Origin: Rhizobacter sp. Root404
GTDB taxonomy: Bacteria > Pseudomonadota > Gammaproteobacteria > Burkholderiales > Burkholderiaceae_C
Length of the DNA stretch: 64,000 nucleotides
Direction: 5' to 3'
NCBI RefSeq assembly: GCF_001425865.1
Contig: NZ_LMDS01000006.1
Coordinates: 273,088 to 337,087, forward strand
Shown here: one piece after another, positions 53,065 to 61,348 of the stretch
How positions within the stretch are numbered: position 1 is the stretch's first letter
Layout of the letters: the number at the start of each line of letters is the position of its first letter
The notes under the pieces: generated by a model
Databases searched by the model: none
Seen by the model: the letters and a program-made list of their open reading frames with translations, nothing else
What the model was told of the DNA's origin: nothing
Translations under genes and position numbers: made by a program

Positions 53065-55181
53065 TGCGGTGGCGCGCCCCGATCGCGGCGGTGCTGCTCG
53101 GCGCGTCGGCCGCGGCGAGCGCGTTGCCGACCTTCGAGCAGGTGCGCGCCGCCCACCGCCCGTCCGACATCACGTTGACGGACCGCACCGGCGTGCCGAT
53201 CCAGACCCTGCGCGTCGACAAGACCGCGCGCCGCCTGCCATGGGTGCCGCTCGACGGGATGTCCCCCGCGCTGCTGCAGGCCATCGTGCTCAGCGAGGAC
53301 CGCCGCTTCTACGAGCACGCCGGTGTCGACTGGAGCGCGGTCGCGAAGAGCGCGTGGGGCAACCTCTGGAACACGAAGACGCGTGGCGCGTCGACGTTGA
53401 CGATGCAGCTCGCCGGCCTGCTCGACGACGGCCTCGCGCGGCCCGCCGGGGGCCGCAGCGTCGTGCAGAAGATCGACCAGGCGCTGACCGCGGCGCAGCT
53501 CGACGCGCGCTGGAAGAAGAGCGAGATCCTCGAGGCGTACCTCAATTCGGTGGCGTTCCGCGGCGAGGTGGTCGGCATCGACGCGCTGAGTTTGACGCTG
53601 TTCGGCAAGCACCCGAGCGGCCTCGACGCGCACGAAGCGGCGATCGCCGCAGCGCTGCTGCGCGGGCCGAACGCCAGCGCCGAGACCGTCGCGCAACGCG
53701 CCTGCGGCGTGCTGCAGCTGCAATCGCAGCCCTGCACCGGCGTCAACGCGCTGGCCGCGACCGCGCTCGCGCGCCGCGGCGGCATGCCGCTGGGCGAGCA
53801 GCTGGCGCCGCATTTCGCGCGCCAGGCGGTCGCAGCCGGCGGCGCGGCGGTGCAGCGCAGCACGCTCGATGCCGGCCTGCAGCGCGTCGCGATCGCGGCG
53901 CTGCGGCAGCAGCTCGGTGAGCTGGCCGGTCGCAACGTCGAGGACGGCGCGATCGTCGTGCTCGACAACGCCAGCGGCGAAGTGCGTGCGTGGGTCGGCT
54001 CGAGCGGCGACCTGTCCGGCGCGGCGCAGGTCGACGGCGTGCTCGCACGGCGCCAGCCCGGCTCGACGCTGAAGCCCTTCGTCTACGCGCTCGCGTTCGA
54101 GCAGCGCTTGATCACGCCGGCCAGCCTGATCGACGATTCGCCCGCGCAGCTCGAAACGCAGAACGGCCTGTACCTGCCGCAGAACTACGACCACGATTTC
54201 AAGGGCTGGGTCAGCGCCCGCACCGCGCTCGGCGCGAGCCTGAACGTGCCGGCGGTGCGCGTCGGCGCGATGCTCGGGCCGGACACGCTGGTCGCGCGCT
54301 TCAACGCGCTCGGGTTCGCGCTGCCGAAGCCCGGCGGCTTCTACGGCAACGCGCTGGCGCTCGGCGCGGCGGACGTGACGCTTCTCGGGCTGACCAACGC
54401 CTACCGCGCGCTCGCGAACGGCGGGCGCTATGCGCCGGTCGCGCTCGACGGCCACGCCACCGCGCCGGTCCGCGTGGCCGACCCGGCCGCGGTGTTCCTC
54501 GTCACCGACATCCTGGCCGACAACAACGCCCGCGTCCGCACCTTCGGCCTGAACAACCTGCTCGCGACGCGCGGCTTCGCGGCCGTCAAGACCGGCACCA
54601 GCAAGGACATGCGCGACAACTGGTGCGTCGGCTTCACCGACCGCTACACGGTCGGCGTCTGGATCGGCAACGCCAGCGGCGCGGCGATGCACGACGTCAG
54701 CGGCGTGAGCGGCGCCGCGCCGATCTGGCACGCGCTGGTGCAGCGACTCCATGCGGATGCGCCGTCACGCGCGCCGCGTGCGCCGGCCGGTGTGGTCGCG
54801 ACACGCGTCGCGTTCGACGCGCAGCGCGAGCCGGCGCGCGAAGAGTTCTTCATCGCCGGCACCGAGCAGGCCGTGCAGCGCGCCGGCGTTCAGGTGGCGC
54901 AGTCGCAGCGTTTCGGCATCGCGAGCCCGCGCGACGGCAGCATCTTCGCGCTCGACCCGGACATGCCGCCCGCCGCGCAGCGCATCACCTTCGAAGGCGC
55001 CGCCGGCGTGTGGATGCTCGACGGCAAGCGCCTGGGCCGGGCGCGCCGGATCACGTGGGCGCCGTGGCCGGGCCGGCACGAGCTCGCGCTGCTGGGGCGC
55101 GACGGCGCGGTCGTCGAGACCGTGCGGTTCGAGGTGCGTGGCGCGGGCGTCAGGGCGACGCCGGCCGCCACGCGCCGCTGA
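53061..55181 (+). CDS. pbpC: Bifunctional penicillin-binding protein 1C
   Basis: The 706-residue class A PBP has an N-terminal hydrophobic segment and a glycosyltransferase domain with catalytic Glu79 in LSEDRRFYEHAGVDW. The transpeptidase domain has Ser335-Thr-Leu-Lys338, SLN and Lys510-Thr-Gly-Thr-Ser. A C-terminal PBP1C beta-domain follows (about 610-706). It starts in an ATGA overlap with the alpha-macroglobulin gene, so translation is coupled. In known systems PbpC with alpha-macroglobulin is thought to repair wall damage when the barrier is breached. Confidence 0.95.
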   Translation: MMRWRAPIAAVLLGASAAASALPTFEQVRAAHRPSDITLTDRTGVPIQTLRVDKTARRLPWVPLDGMSPALLQAIVLSEDRRFYEHAGVDWSAVAKSAWGNLWNTKTRGASTLTMQLAGLLDDGLARPAGGRSVVQKIDQALTAAQLDARWKKSEILEAYLNSVAFRGEVVGIDALSLTLFGKHPSGLDAHEAAIAAALLRGPNASAETVAQRACGVLQLQSQPCTGVNALAATALARRGGMPLGEQLAPHFARQAVAAGGAAVQRSTLDAGLQRVAIAALRQQLGELAGRNVEDGAIVVLDNASGEVRAWVGSSGDLSGAAQVDGVLARRQPGSTLKPFVYALAFEQRLITPASLIDDSPAQLETQNGLYLPQNYDHDFKGWVSARTALGASLNVPAVRVGAMLGPDTLVARFNALGFALPKPGGFYGNALALGAADVTLLGLTNAYRALANGGRYAPVALDGHATAPVRVADPAAVFLVTDILADNNARVRTFGLNNLLATRGFAAVKTGTSKDMRDNWCVGFTDRYTVGVWIGNASGAAMHDVSGVSGAAPIWHALVQRLHADAPSRAPRAPAGVVATRVAFDAQREPAREEFFIAGTEQAVQRAGVQVAQSQRFGIASPRDGSIFALDPDMPPAAQRITFEGAAGVWMLDGKRLGRARRITWAPWPGRHELALLGRDGAVVETVRFEVRGAGVRATPAATRR

Positions 55182-55185
55182 GGCG

Positions 55186-55536
55186 TCAGCGCAAGAAGAC
55201 TCTTTCCATCGCCACGTCGATCACCATCCCGCACAGGCTGTAGAGCAGCGAGCCGATCAGCGCGGCGACGAAGCCGGCGACGTGGAACCCGTCGAGCATC
55301 GACGCGGCGAAATAGAACATCAGCGCGTTGATCACGAACAGGAACAAGCCGAGCGTGAGCACCGTGACCGGCAGCGTCAGCAGCACCAGGATCGGCCGCA
55401 ACAGCGTGTTCAGCAAGCCGAGTACGAACGCCGCGATCAGCGCAGAGGTGAAGTTGTTCACCGTCACGCCGGGGTAGAGGTAGGCCACCAGCAGCAGGGC
55501 GGCGGCGAGCAGGAGCCAGCGGACGATGATTTTCAT
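55186..55536 (-). CDS. Phage-holin-family (PF04020-like) four-helix membrane protein
   Basis: The 116-residue protein has four closely spaced transmembrane helices: MKIIVRWLLLAAALLLVAYLYPGV, FTSALIAAFVLGLLNTLLRPIL, VTVLTLGLFLFVINALMFYFAASML and GFVAALIGSLLYSLCGMVI. This matches the widespread mycobacterial 4 TM holin-like family. Despite the name, these are ordinary chromosomal membrane proteins and no phage genes are nearby. Function is unknown. Its stop is four bases from the pbpC stop. Confidence 0.88.
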   Translation of the reverse strand: MKIIVRWLLLAAALLLVAYLYPGVTVNNFTSALIAAFVLGLLNTLLRPILVLLTLPVTVLTLGLFLFVINALMFYFAASMLDGFHVAGFVAALIGSLLYSLCGMVIDVAMERVFLR

Positions 55537-55574
55537 GCGCGAAGAATACCGCGCCGCGCGCGGGGTCGAATTCG

Positions 55575-55597
55575 TGAATAGGAATAGTTCGCATTAG
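55575..55597 (-). promoter_or_regulatory. Candidate Fur-binding site upstream of hemP
   Basis: On the reverse strand the sequence reads TAATGCGAACTATTCCTATT. It shares the AATGCGAA...ATT..TATT pattern with Fur boxes that precede hemP in betaproteobacteria. It lies about 20-40 bases before the hemP start, over the likely promoter (TTAATAT at 55600-55606). The match is partial. Confidence 0.5.
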
Positions 55598-55615
55598 TGT
55601 TAATATCCGTGTCCG

Positions 55616-55831
55616 ATGTCGAACCACCGCGCGCCTCCGTCGATCCCAGCCGTTGATGCGCTCGATGCGCCGCGCGGCGAGGTCCCGCCGGTGGCCGCCG
55701 CCGAGGGCGATGCCCGCACGGTGGCCAGCGACGCGCTGTTCCGCGGCGCGACCGAACTGCGCATCGACCATGGTGGCGTGATCTACCGCCTGAAACTGAC
55801 CGCGCTCGGAAAGCTGATCCTGACCAAGTAG
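55616..55831 (+). CDS. hemP: Hemin uptake protein HemP
   Basis: The 71-residue protein matches HemP. The C-terminal half, DALFRGATELRIDHGGVIYRLKLTALGKLILTK, is the whole conserved core. The N-terminal half is disordered Pro/Ala. HemP is needed for hemin use in related bacteria, apparently as a regulator. It is the first gene of the iron block, before a TonB-dependent receptor. Confidence 0.93.
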   Translation: MSNHRAPPSIPAVDALDAPRGEVPPVAAAEGDARTVASDALFRGATELRIDHGGVIYRLKLTALGKLILTK

Positions 55832-55909
55832 CGCCCCGTTCCGTTCTTCGCCTCTCGCACCAGCCCGCCATCGCCAGCCCGTGCCGACCCCTTGTCCAAG
55901 GAGCCTCAC

Positions 55910-58225
55910 GTGCCGACCGTCCCGATGTCCACCCCATTCCTTCCACCCGCCGCACCGCGGCTGTTGCCGCTCGGCGCGCTGGCGGCCGGCTTCGGCCTGC
56001 TGGCCGGCCCGGTCGGCGCGCAGACCGCAGTCGTGGCGGCTGCGCCGTCGGTGACGCTGACGCCGGTGGTCGTCAACGGCAAGGCCGAGACCGACGCGAA
56101 CTCGGTGCGCGCCACCACCTCGACGATCGGCAAGGGCACGCAGGACCTGCGCGACATCCCGCAATCGGTGACCGTGATCACCGAGAAGCTGATGGAGGAC
56201 CGCCGCATCGACACGCTGAAGGAAGCGCTGCACCAGACCGCCGGCGTCTCGTTCCTCGCGGCCGAGGGCGGCGAGGAGGACATCCGGCTGCGCGGCTTCT
56301 CGCTCGCCGCCAGCGGCGACATCTACGCCGACAGCCTGCGCGACCCGGCGTTCTACGAGCGCGACACCTTCAGCTTCGACCGCATCGAGCTGCTGCGCGG
56401 CTCGGCCTCGATGCTGTTCGGACGCGGCTCGACCGGCGGCGTGGTCAACCAGGTCAGCAAGATGCCGTTCCTGGCCAACGCATCCCAGGTCGACTTCACC
56501 GCCGGCACCGGCAGCTTCATGCGCTTCACCGGCGACTTCAACCTGAAGACCGGCGACACGTCGGCGCTGCGCATCAACACGATGGTCACGCAGGCCACCA
56601 ACGACGGCAACAAGCTCGACAAGCAGGGCCTCGCGCCGAGCTTCCGCTGGGGCATCGGCACGAACGACGAGTTCCACGTGTCGGGCTACTACCTGCGCAA
56701 CAACAACGGCATCAACTACGGCCTGCCGTGGGTCAAGCAGACCCAGGCGCAGAGCGGCGCGAACGCGTCGTCGATCGACACCCGCCTCGATCCGAACCAC
56801 GCCTACTACCAGGCCGCGAGCGACTACAACGCCGGCGGCGCCGCGCTCGCGACGGCCGGCTGGACGCACCGCTTCGCCGACGGCGGCGAGCTCCAGTCGG
56901 CCATCCGCCACGGCCGCTACGACCGCGACCAGCGCGCCGGCACGATCCGCTTCTACACGAACGCGAATGCGGCCAACGGCCCGATCGTCGCCGCGCCCGG
57001 CCTGGACACGGTGAACGGCGCGACGCGCCTGGTCGAGAACGGTCCGAACAACAAGGTTCAGGACATGACGACCACCTACGCGCAGAGCGACTACAGCAAC
57101 CAGTTCGGCTGGTTCGGCCTGACGCACAACGTGCTGACGGGGGTGGATGCCGCGCACGAGGTGTTCCACGGCTACGCCACGGTGCTGCCCGCCGGCGTGG
57201 TGCTGAACAAGAACGCCGTGCCGTTCACGCTGGACGGCGGCAACCCCAACAGCGTCGACGAAAGCCTGCGGCTGAAGCGCCAGGCGAGCGCGTTCGACGC
57301 GAAGGCGCTGGGCGTGTACTTCCAGGATCTGGTGGAAGTCGCGCCGCACTGGAAGCTGCTCGGCGGCCTGCGTTGGGACTACTTCAAGGGCAGCTACCAG
57401 ACCTTCCAGACCGCCGAGCCGACGACGGCGGTGCCGAACCCGCCGCCGGTCGGCACGCAGCTCGCCGACCGCGGCCGCTCGGACAAGCTGTGGAGCAAGC
57501 GCTTCGGCGTGCTCTACCAGCCGACCGACGAGACCTCGTTCCACTTCTCGTACGGCACCTCGTTCAACACCTCGGGCGACACCTACCAGTACGACGCACA
57601 GACCGCGAACACGCCGCCCGAGGGCAGCGAGAACTACGAGCTCGGCGGCAAGGTCGACTGGTTCGGCGGCAAGCTGAGCACGCGCGTCGCGGCCTTCTAC
57701 AGCATCAAGACGAACGAGCGCAATCGCGATCCGGACAGCGCCGCCACCGCCGCGCTGCTTTCCGGCAAGCGTCACGCCGCCGGACTCGAGCTCGAGGCGG
57801 CCGGCCGCATCACGCCGGCGTGGGAGGTGTTCGCGTCCTATGCATGGACACCGGTCGCGAAGATCGACATCGGTGCGCCGGGTTCGGTCGCCGGCGTCGG
57901 CGAAGGGGCGGGCACCCGCTCGTCGCTGACCCCGCGCCACAGCGGCACGTTCTGGACGACCTACCAGTTCACGCCGGCGTTGCGCCTGGGCGGCGGCCTG
58001 AACGCGCGCAGCTCGCAGACGCCGAACCGCAACCCGGCCGGCATCGTCGCGCCCAAGTTCGTCACCGGCGACCTGATGGCCGAGTACACGCTCAGCGACG
58101 CGGTCGCGTTCAAGCTCAACGTCAACAACGTCGCGAACAAGTTTTACGCCGATGCGCTCTACAGCGGGCACTACATCCCGGGCGCCGGGCGCTCGATCCA
58201 GGTCACGATGACCACCCGGTTCTAG
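55910..58225 (+). CDS. TonB-dependent siderophore receptor, Fiu/PiuA-like
   Basis: The 771-residue outer-membrane receptor has a signal peptide (ending VGAQ). A plug domain spans about 50-180 (DLRDIPQSVTVITEKLMEDRR, LLRGSASMLFGRGSTGGVVNQVSK), followed by a 22-stranded barrel ending in MTTRF with the terminal Phe. It resembles catecholate-siderophore receptors of the Fiu/PiuA group, and the piuC homologue directly downstream supports this. The GTG start lies 6 bases after AAGGAG; the upstream in-frame TTG has no such site. Ligand identity is inference. Confidence 0.93.
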   Translation: MPTVPMSTPFLPPAAPRLLPLGALAAGFGLLAGPVGAQTAVVAAAPSVTLTPVVVNGKAETDANSVRATTSTIGKGTQDLRDIPQSVTVITEKLMEDRRIDTLKEALHQTAGVSFLAAEGGEEDIRLRGFSLAASGDIYADSLRDPAFYERDTFSFDRIELLRGSASMLFGRGSTGGVVNQVSKMPFLANASQVDFTAGTGSFMRFTGDFNLKTGDTSALRINTMVTQATNDGNKLDKQGLAPSFRWGIGTNDEFHVSGYYLRNNNGINYGLPWVKQTQAQSGANASSIDTRLDPNHAYYQAASDYNAGGAALATAGWTHRFADGGELQSAIRHGRYDRDQRAGTIRFYTNANAANGPIVAAPGLDTVNGATRLVENGPNNKVQDMTTTYAQSDYSNQFGWFGLTHNVLTGVDAAHEVFHGYATVLPAGVVLNKNAVPFTLDGGNPNSVDESLRLKRQASAFDAKALGVYFQDLVEVAPHWKLLGGLRWDYFKGSYQTFQTAEPTTAVPNPPPVGTQLADRGRSDKLWSKRFGVLYQPTDETSFHFSYGTSFNTSGDTYQYDAQTANTPPEGSENYELGGKVDWFGGKLSTRVAAFYSIKTNERNRDPDSAATAALLSGKRHAAGLELEAAGRITPAWEVFASYAWTPVAKIDIGAPGSVAGVGEGAGTRSSLTPRHSGTFWTTYQFTPALRLGGGLNARSSQTPNRNPAGIVAPKFVTGDLMAEYTLSDAVAFKLNVNNVANKFYADALYSGHYIPGAGRSIQVTMTTRF

Positions 58226-58242
58226 CGAGGGTTGCGCCGCCG

Positions 58243-58932
58243 ATGCTGCTCCACGTCAAGCAAGTCCTGAACGCCGACGAGTTGCGCGAAGCCCGCGCGA
58301 TCCTGGCGCGCGCGACCTGGGGCGACGGGCGCGTCACCGCCGGCGTGCAATCGGCCCAGGCCAAGAACAACGAGCAGCTGCCGCAGGACGCCGCCGAGAC
58401 GCGCGCGCTGCAGCAGATCGTGCTCGGCGGGCTCAACCGGCACGCGGTGTTCTTCTCGGCGGCGCTGCCGAAGCGGGTGTTCCCGCCGCTGTTCAACCGC
58501 TACGGCGGCGCCAGCAACGCGTTCGGCGACCACGTCGACAACGCGATCCGCTTCCTGCCCGGCGGGCAGGGCGACCGGATCCGCACCGACGTCAGCTGCA
58601 CCCTGTTCCTCGCCAACCCCGACGAGTACGACGGCGGCGAGCTGACCGTGGAGGACACCTTCGGCCCGCAGCGCATCAAGCTGCCGGCCGGCGACATGGT
58701 GCTCTACCCCGGCACCAGCGTGCACCGCGTCGAGCCGGTGACCCGCGGCCATCGCGTCGCGAGCTTCTTCTGGCTCGAGAGCATGGTGCGCAGCGACGAG
58801 CAGCGCCGGCTCCTGTTCGACATGGACTCGCACCTGATGCGCCTGCGCACCTCGGTGGGCGAGACCGACCCCGCGGTGATCGGCCTGACCGGCACGTATC
58901 ACAACCTGCTGCGCCTGTGGGCCGACGCCTGA
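58243..58932 (+). CDS. piuC: Fe2+/2-oxoglutarate-dependent PKHD-type hydroxylase PiuC
   Basis: The 229-residue protein is of the YbiX/PiuC group. The iron triad is His97 and Asp99 (FGDHVDNAIR) and His161 (TSVHRVEP), with Arg171 for 2-oxoglutarate. YDGGELTVED and GDMVLYPGTSVH are typical. PiuC homologues accompany Fiu-type receptors and are thought to act in siderophore-iron use; the substrate is not established. It is 17 bases after the receptor gene, clearly one operon. Confidence 0.95.
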   Translation: MLLHVKQVLNADELREARAILARATWGDGRVTAGVQSAQAKNNEQLPQDAAETRALQQIVLGGLNRHAVFFSAALPKRVFPPLFNRYGGASNAFGDHVDNAIRFLPGGQGDRIRTDVSCTLFLANPDEYDGGELTVEDTFGPQRIKLPAGDMVLYPGTSVHRVEPVTRGHRVASFFWLESMVRSDEQRRLLFDMDSHLMRLRTSVGETDPAVIGLTGTYHNLLRLWADA

Positions 58933-58975
58933 GCGCAGCGCCTTTTCTCTCGACCGACCCTGAAAGGAAGCCCCC

Positions 58976-59245
58976 ATGAAACGCCAACTCCTGACCCTGT
59001 GCCTGGCCCTTGCCGCCGGCGGTGCGTTCGCGCAGCACGCCGAGAAGTGCGAGCCGATCCCGAAGGCAGAGTGGAAGCCGCAGGCCGAGCTCGAGCGCAA
59101 GCTGAAGAACGAGGGCTGGACGATCAGCCGCGTGAAGATCGAGAACGGGTGCTACGAGGTCTACGGCAAGAACGCGACCGGCAAGAAGATGGAGACCTTC
59201 TTCCACCCGAAGACCTTCGAGGTCGTCACCGCGCCGGCCAAGTGA
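58976..59245 (+). CDS. Exported PepSY-domain protein
   Basis: The 89-residue protein has a signal peptide (ending AFAQ) and a single PepSY_2-like fold (KAEWKPQAELERKLKNEGWTISRVKIENGCYEVYGKNATGKKMETFFHPKTFEVV). Two cysteines may pair. PepSY proteins of this size often sit beside cytochrome b561-type proteins, as here. A good ribosome-binding site (AAAGGAAG) precedes the ATG. Function is unknown. Confidence 0.88.
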   Translation: MKRQLLTLCLALAAGGAFAQHAEKCEPIPKAEWKPQAELERKLKNEGWTISRVKIENGCYEVYGKNATGKKMETFFHPKTFEVVTAPAK

Positions 59246-59269
59246 TCGGCTGACGCCGGCGTGCGACCG

Positions 59270-59809
59270 ATGACGCCACCGCTTCGCGTCTGGGACCGCG
59301 CGGTCCGGGCGCTGCACTGGGTGCTGGTCGGCGCAGTCGCGCTGTCGGCGCTCGGCCTGGTCGCGCTGTTCGGCGTGCACCAGCCGGCCGGGTATGTCGC
59401 GCTCGCGGCGGTCGCGGTGCGCATCGTCTGGGGCGTGGCCGGCACGCGCTACGCCCGCTTCGCCCAGTTCGTCCGCGGGCCGCGCGCCGCCTGGCGCTAC
59501 GCCCGCGCGGTGGCCGCGCACCGCGAGCCGCGCTACCTCGGCCACAACCCGCTCGGCGCGTGGATGGTGGTCGCGCTGATGGCCTGCGTGGCCGGGCTCG
59601 CGCTGACCGGTTGGCTCTACACGACCGACGCGTACTGGGGCGACGAGACCGTCGAGGGCGTGCATCGCGCGCTCGCATGGACGCTGCTCGGCCTGGTCGT
59701 CGCGCACGTCGCGGGCGTGATCTTCACCGGCCTGCGACACCGCGAGAACCTCGTCGCGAGCATGCTGCATGGCGACAAGCGCGCGCCCGAGGGCGACGAC
59801 ATCGCGTGA
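59270..59809 (+). CDS. Cytochrome b561-family membrane protein
   Basis: The 179-residue protein has four transmembrane helices and the cytochrome b561 layout: VWDRAVRALHWVLVG with the first haem His, the VRIVWGVAGTRYARF segment, NPLGAWMVVALMACVAGLALTGW, and a final helix with HRALAWTLLGLVVAHVAGVIF and two more His. It could carry electrons across the inner membrane, probably for ferric reduction in this iron block; this last point is inference. The start could be the GTG nine bases earlier. Confidence 0.9.
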   Translation: MTPPLRVWDRAVRALHWVLVGAVALSALGLVALFGVHQPAGYVALAAVAVRIVWGVAGTRYARFAQFVRGPRAAWRYARAVAAHREPRYLGHNPLGAWMVVALMACVAGLALTGWLYTTDAYWGDETVEGVHRALAWTLLGLVVAHVAGVIFTGLRHRENLVASMLHGDKRAPEGDDIA

Positions 59810-60011
59810 GCGCGGTGCGCGCGCGGTGATGTCGTGCGACGACAAAGCGCGTTCCACCTCGAAGAAATGCGCGTTTCCCCAGTGAAAACTTCTTCTCTTC
59901 ACCCTACACAGGCATTACCATTCGCTCCGCACGGTGCTATGGAGAAATGAGAGTCCACGCGGCTCTCGCCCATCCCGGGCACATCAACCAACTTTGATGG
60001 AGAGAATCAAC

Positions 60012-60422
60012 ATGGCAACTGCGAAGAAAGCGCCGGCTAAGAAAGCGGCACCAGCGAAGAAGGCCGCACCGGCCAAGAAGGCGGCTCCTGCGAAGAAGGC
60101 CGCGCCTGCCAAGAAGGCAGCGCCCGCCAAGAAGGCGGCTCCTGCGAAGAAGGCTGCAGCACCGGCCAAGAAGCGCACTCCCAACGCCGCCTTCATGAAG
60201 GCGATGACCCCGAGCGCCGCGCTCGCTGCGATCATCGGCCCGAAGCCGGTGCCGCGCACCGAGGTGACGAAGAAGGTCTGGGAGTACATCAAGGCCAACA
60301 AGCTGCAGGACGCAGCGAAGAAGACGATGATCAACGCCGACGCCAAGCTGAAGGAAATCTTCAAGAAGGCGCAAGTCTCGATGTTCGAGATGACCAAGCT
60401 GATCAACGCTCACCTGAGCTGA
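60012..60422 (+). CDS. SWIB-domain protein with histone-H1-like tail
   Basis: The 136-residue protein has an N-terminal lysine/alanine/proline-rich tail (residues 1-55, seven PAKKAA-type units) like histone H1 tails. A SWIB/MDM2-type domain follows (about 56-136: FMKAMTPSAALAAIIGPKPVPRTEVTKKVWEYIKANKLQD, INADAKLKEIFKKAQVSMFEMTKLINAHL). It is a likely nucleoid-associated protein. SWIB domains are found mainly in eukaryotic chromatin remodellers, chlamydiae and some beta-proteobacteria, and tail-plus-SWIB forms are known among the last. It is monocistronic with its own terminator. Start ATG follows GGAGAGA. Confidence 0.92.
   Translation: MATAKKAPAKKAAPAKKAAPAKKAAPAKKAAPAKKAAPAKKAAPAKKAAAPAKKRTPNAAFMKAMTPSAALAAIIGPKPVPRTEVTKKVWEYIKANKLQDAAKKTMINADAKLKEIFKKAQVSMFEMTKLINAHLS
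60033..60173 (+). repeat. Tandem PAKKAA-coding repeat
   Basis: About seven in-frame 18-base units (CCNGCNAAGAAGGCNGCN), differing at third positions, encode the H1-like tail. Silent variation between units suggests selection for the protein repeat. Length could vary between strains. Confidence 0.85.
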
Positions 60423-60454
60423 TCGTCGAGTCGCGCGTTCCGCGCGCGAGGAAG

Positions 60455-60480
60455 AAGCCGGTGCATGCACCGGCTTTTTT
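60455..60480 (+). terminator. Intrinsic terminator after the SWIB gene
   Basis: AAGCCGGTGC and GCACCGGCTT form a stem around a tight loop (fully palindromic AAGCCGGTGCATGCACCGGCTT), followed by a run of T. It lies 33 bases after the stop. Confidence 0.92.
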
Positions 60481-60484
60481 CATG

Positions 60485-61348
60485 TCAGCGCGGCGTCGCC
60501 ACCTCGAACAGCGCCGCCGCATTGCCCCACGCCACACGCTGCGCCACCGCCGGCGGCAGGTCGCCGAGCCAGACACGTGCGGCGCGCATCAGGTTCTCGT
60601 AGTCGCCCCAGCGCGCGTTGATCCAGGTGTCCGAGCCGACCATGAACCGGTCCGGGAACTCGCCGATCAGCGCCTTCCACTCGGCGCTGAGGTGGCCGTC
60701 GGCCTCGGTCAGGCCGGGCCGGTACGACAGCTCGCCCATCAGCGTCGGGTAGCGCGCGAGCAGCGCCCGCACCCGCGCGACGGGCGCACCGCCGATGCCG
60801 GTGTGGGCCCAGATCAGGCGGGCGCCCGGGGCGTGCCGCAGCAGCCGGTCGATCGCGTCGTCGTCGACATGCGCCAGCACCGCGAGGCTCTTCTGCTGCG
60901 CCAGCTGCATCAACTGGCGCGCCACCGGCCCCTCGGCATTCGCGCTGTCGTACAGGTGGAACTCGCCGATGCCGCGGAACGGACCGGCCTTCGTGCCGGC
61001 CGCGAGCTGCTGCTGCACCATCGTGTAGATCGTCGGGTCGCCGAACCAGCCGGTGTAGTCGGCGCGGTTGCGGTACAGCCGCACGAACGGCACGACGGTG
61101 ACGCCGGCCGCGGCCGCCTGCGGCGCTGCCGCGAGGGCGATCGTGCCGTCGTTCGGCCGGCTGTTCGCGACGATCGCGCGCACGCCGCTGCGCTGCATGC
61201 GCGCCAGCACGTCGGCGATCGGGAACGGCGCGGCCGCTTCCTCGTTGTAGTGCAGGTGGGTGTCGAACAGCGGGCCGGCGTAGGGCTCGGCGCGTGCGCC
61301 GAGCGCCGCGGCCAGCAGCGCGGCGCCGGCGAGCCAGCCGCCGCGCAT
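60485..61348 (-). CDS. Exported amidohydrolase-family protein
   Basis: The 287-residue protein has a signal peptide (ending ARAE) and a TIM-barrel metal-dependent hydrolase fold of the Amidohydro_2 type. The motif DTHLHYN provides the first metal ligands. HVDDDA, IWAHTGIGG and GSDTWI follow the pattern of further ligands. It resembles exported TatD/amidohydrolase-like proteins; the substrate is unknown. Its ATG overlaps the stop of the upstream isomerase gene by one base (TGATG). Confidence 0.83.
   Translation of the reverse strand: MRGGWLAGAALLAAALGARAEPYAGPLFDTHLHYNEEAAAPFPIADVLARMQRSGVRAIVANSRPNDGTIALAAAPQAAAAGVTVVPFVRLYRNRADYTGWFGDPTIYTMVQQQLAAGTKAGPFRGIGEFHLYDSANAEGPVARQLMQLAQQKSLAVLAHVDDDAIDRLLRHAPGARLIWAHTGIGGAPVARVRALLARYPTLMGELSYRPGLTEADGHLSAEWKALIGEFPDRFMVGSDTWINARWGDYENLMRAARVWLGDLPPAVAQRVAWGNAAALFEVATPR

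Noticed and set aside
55186..55536. Phage-holin name as evidence of a prophage
   Set aside because: The family is chromosomal and widespread. No capsid, tail, integrase or lysis genes lie near it.
54890..58171. 1093-codon reverse-strand open frame
   Set aside because: It covers the pbpC end, the small membrane protein gene, hemP and the TonB receptor. The translation is low complexity without a domain.
60033..60173. Short tandem repeat as a CRISPR array
   Set aside because: The units are contiguous, in frame and coding (PAKKAA), with no spacers and no cas genes.
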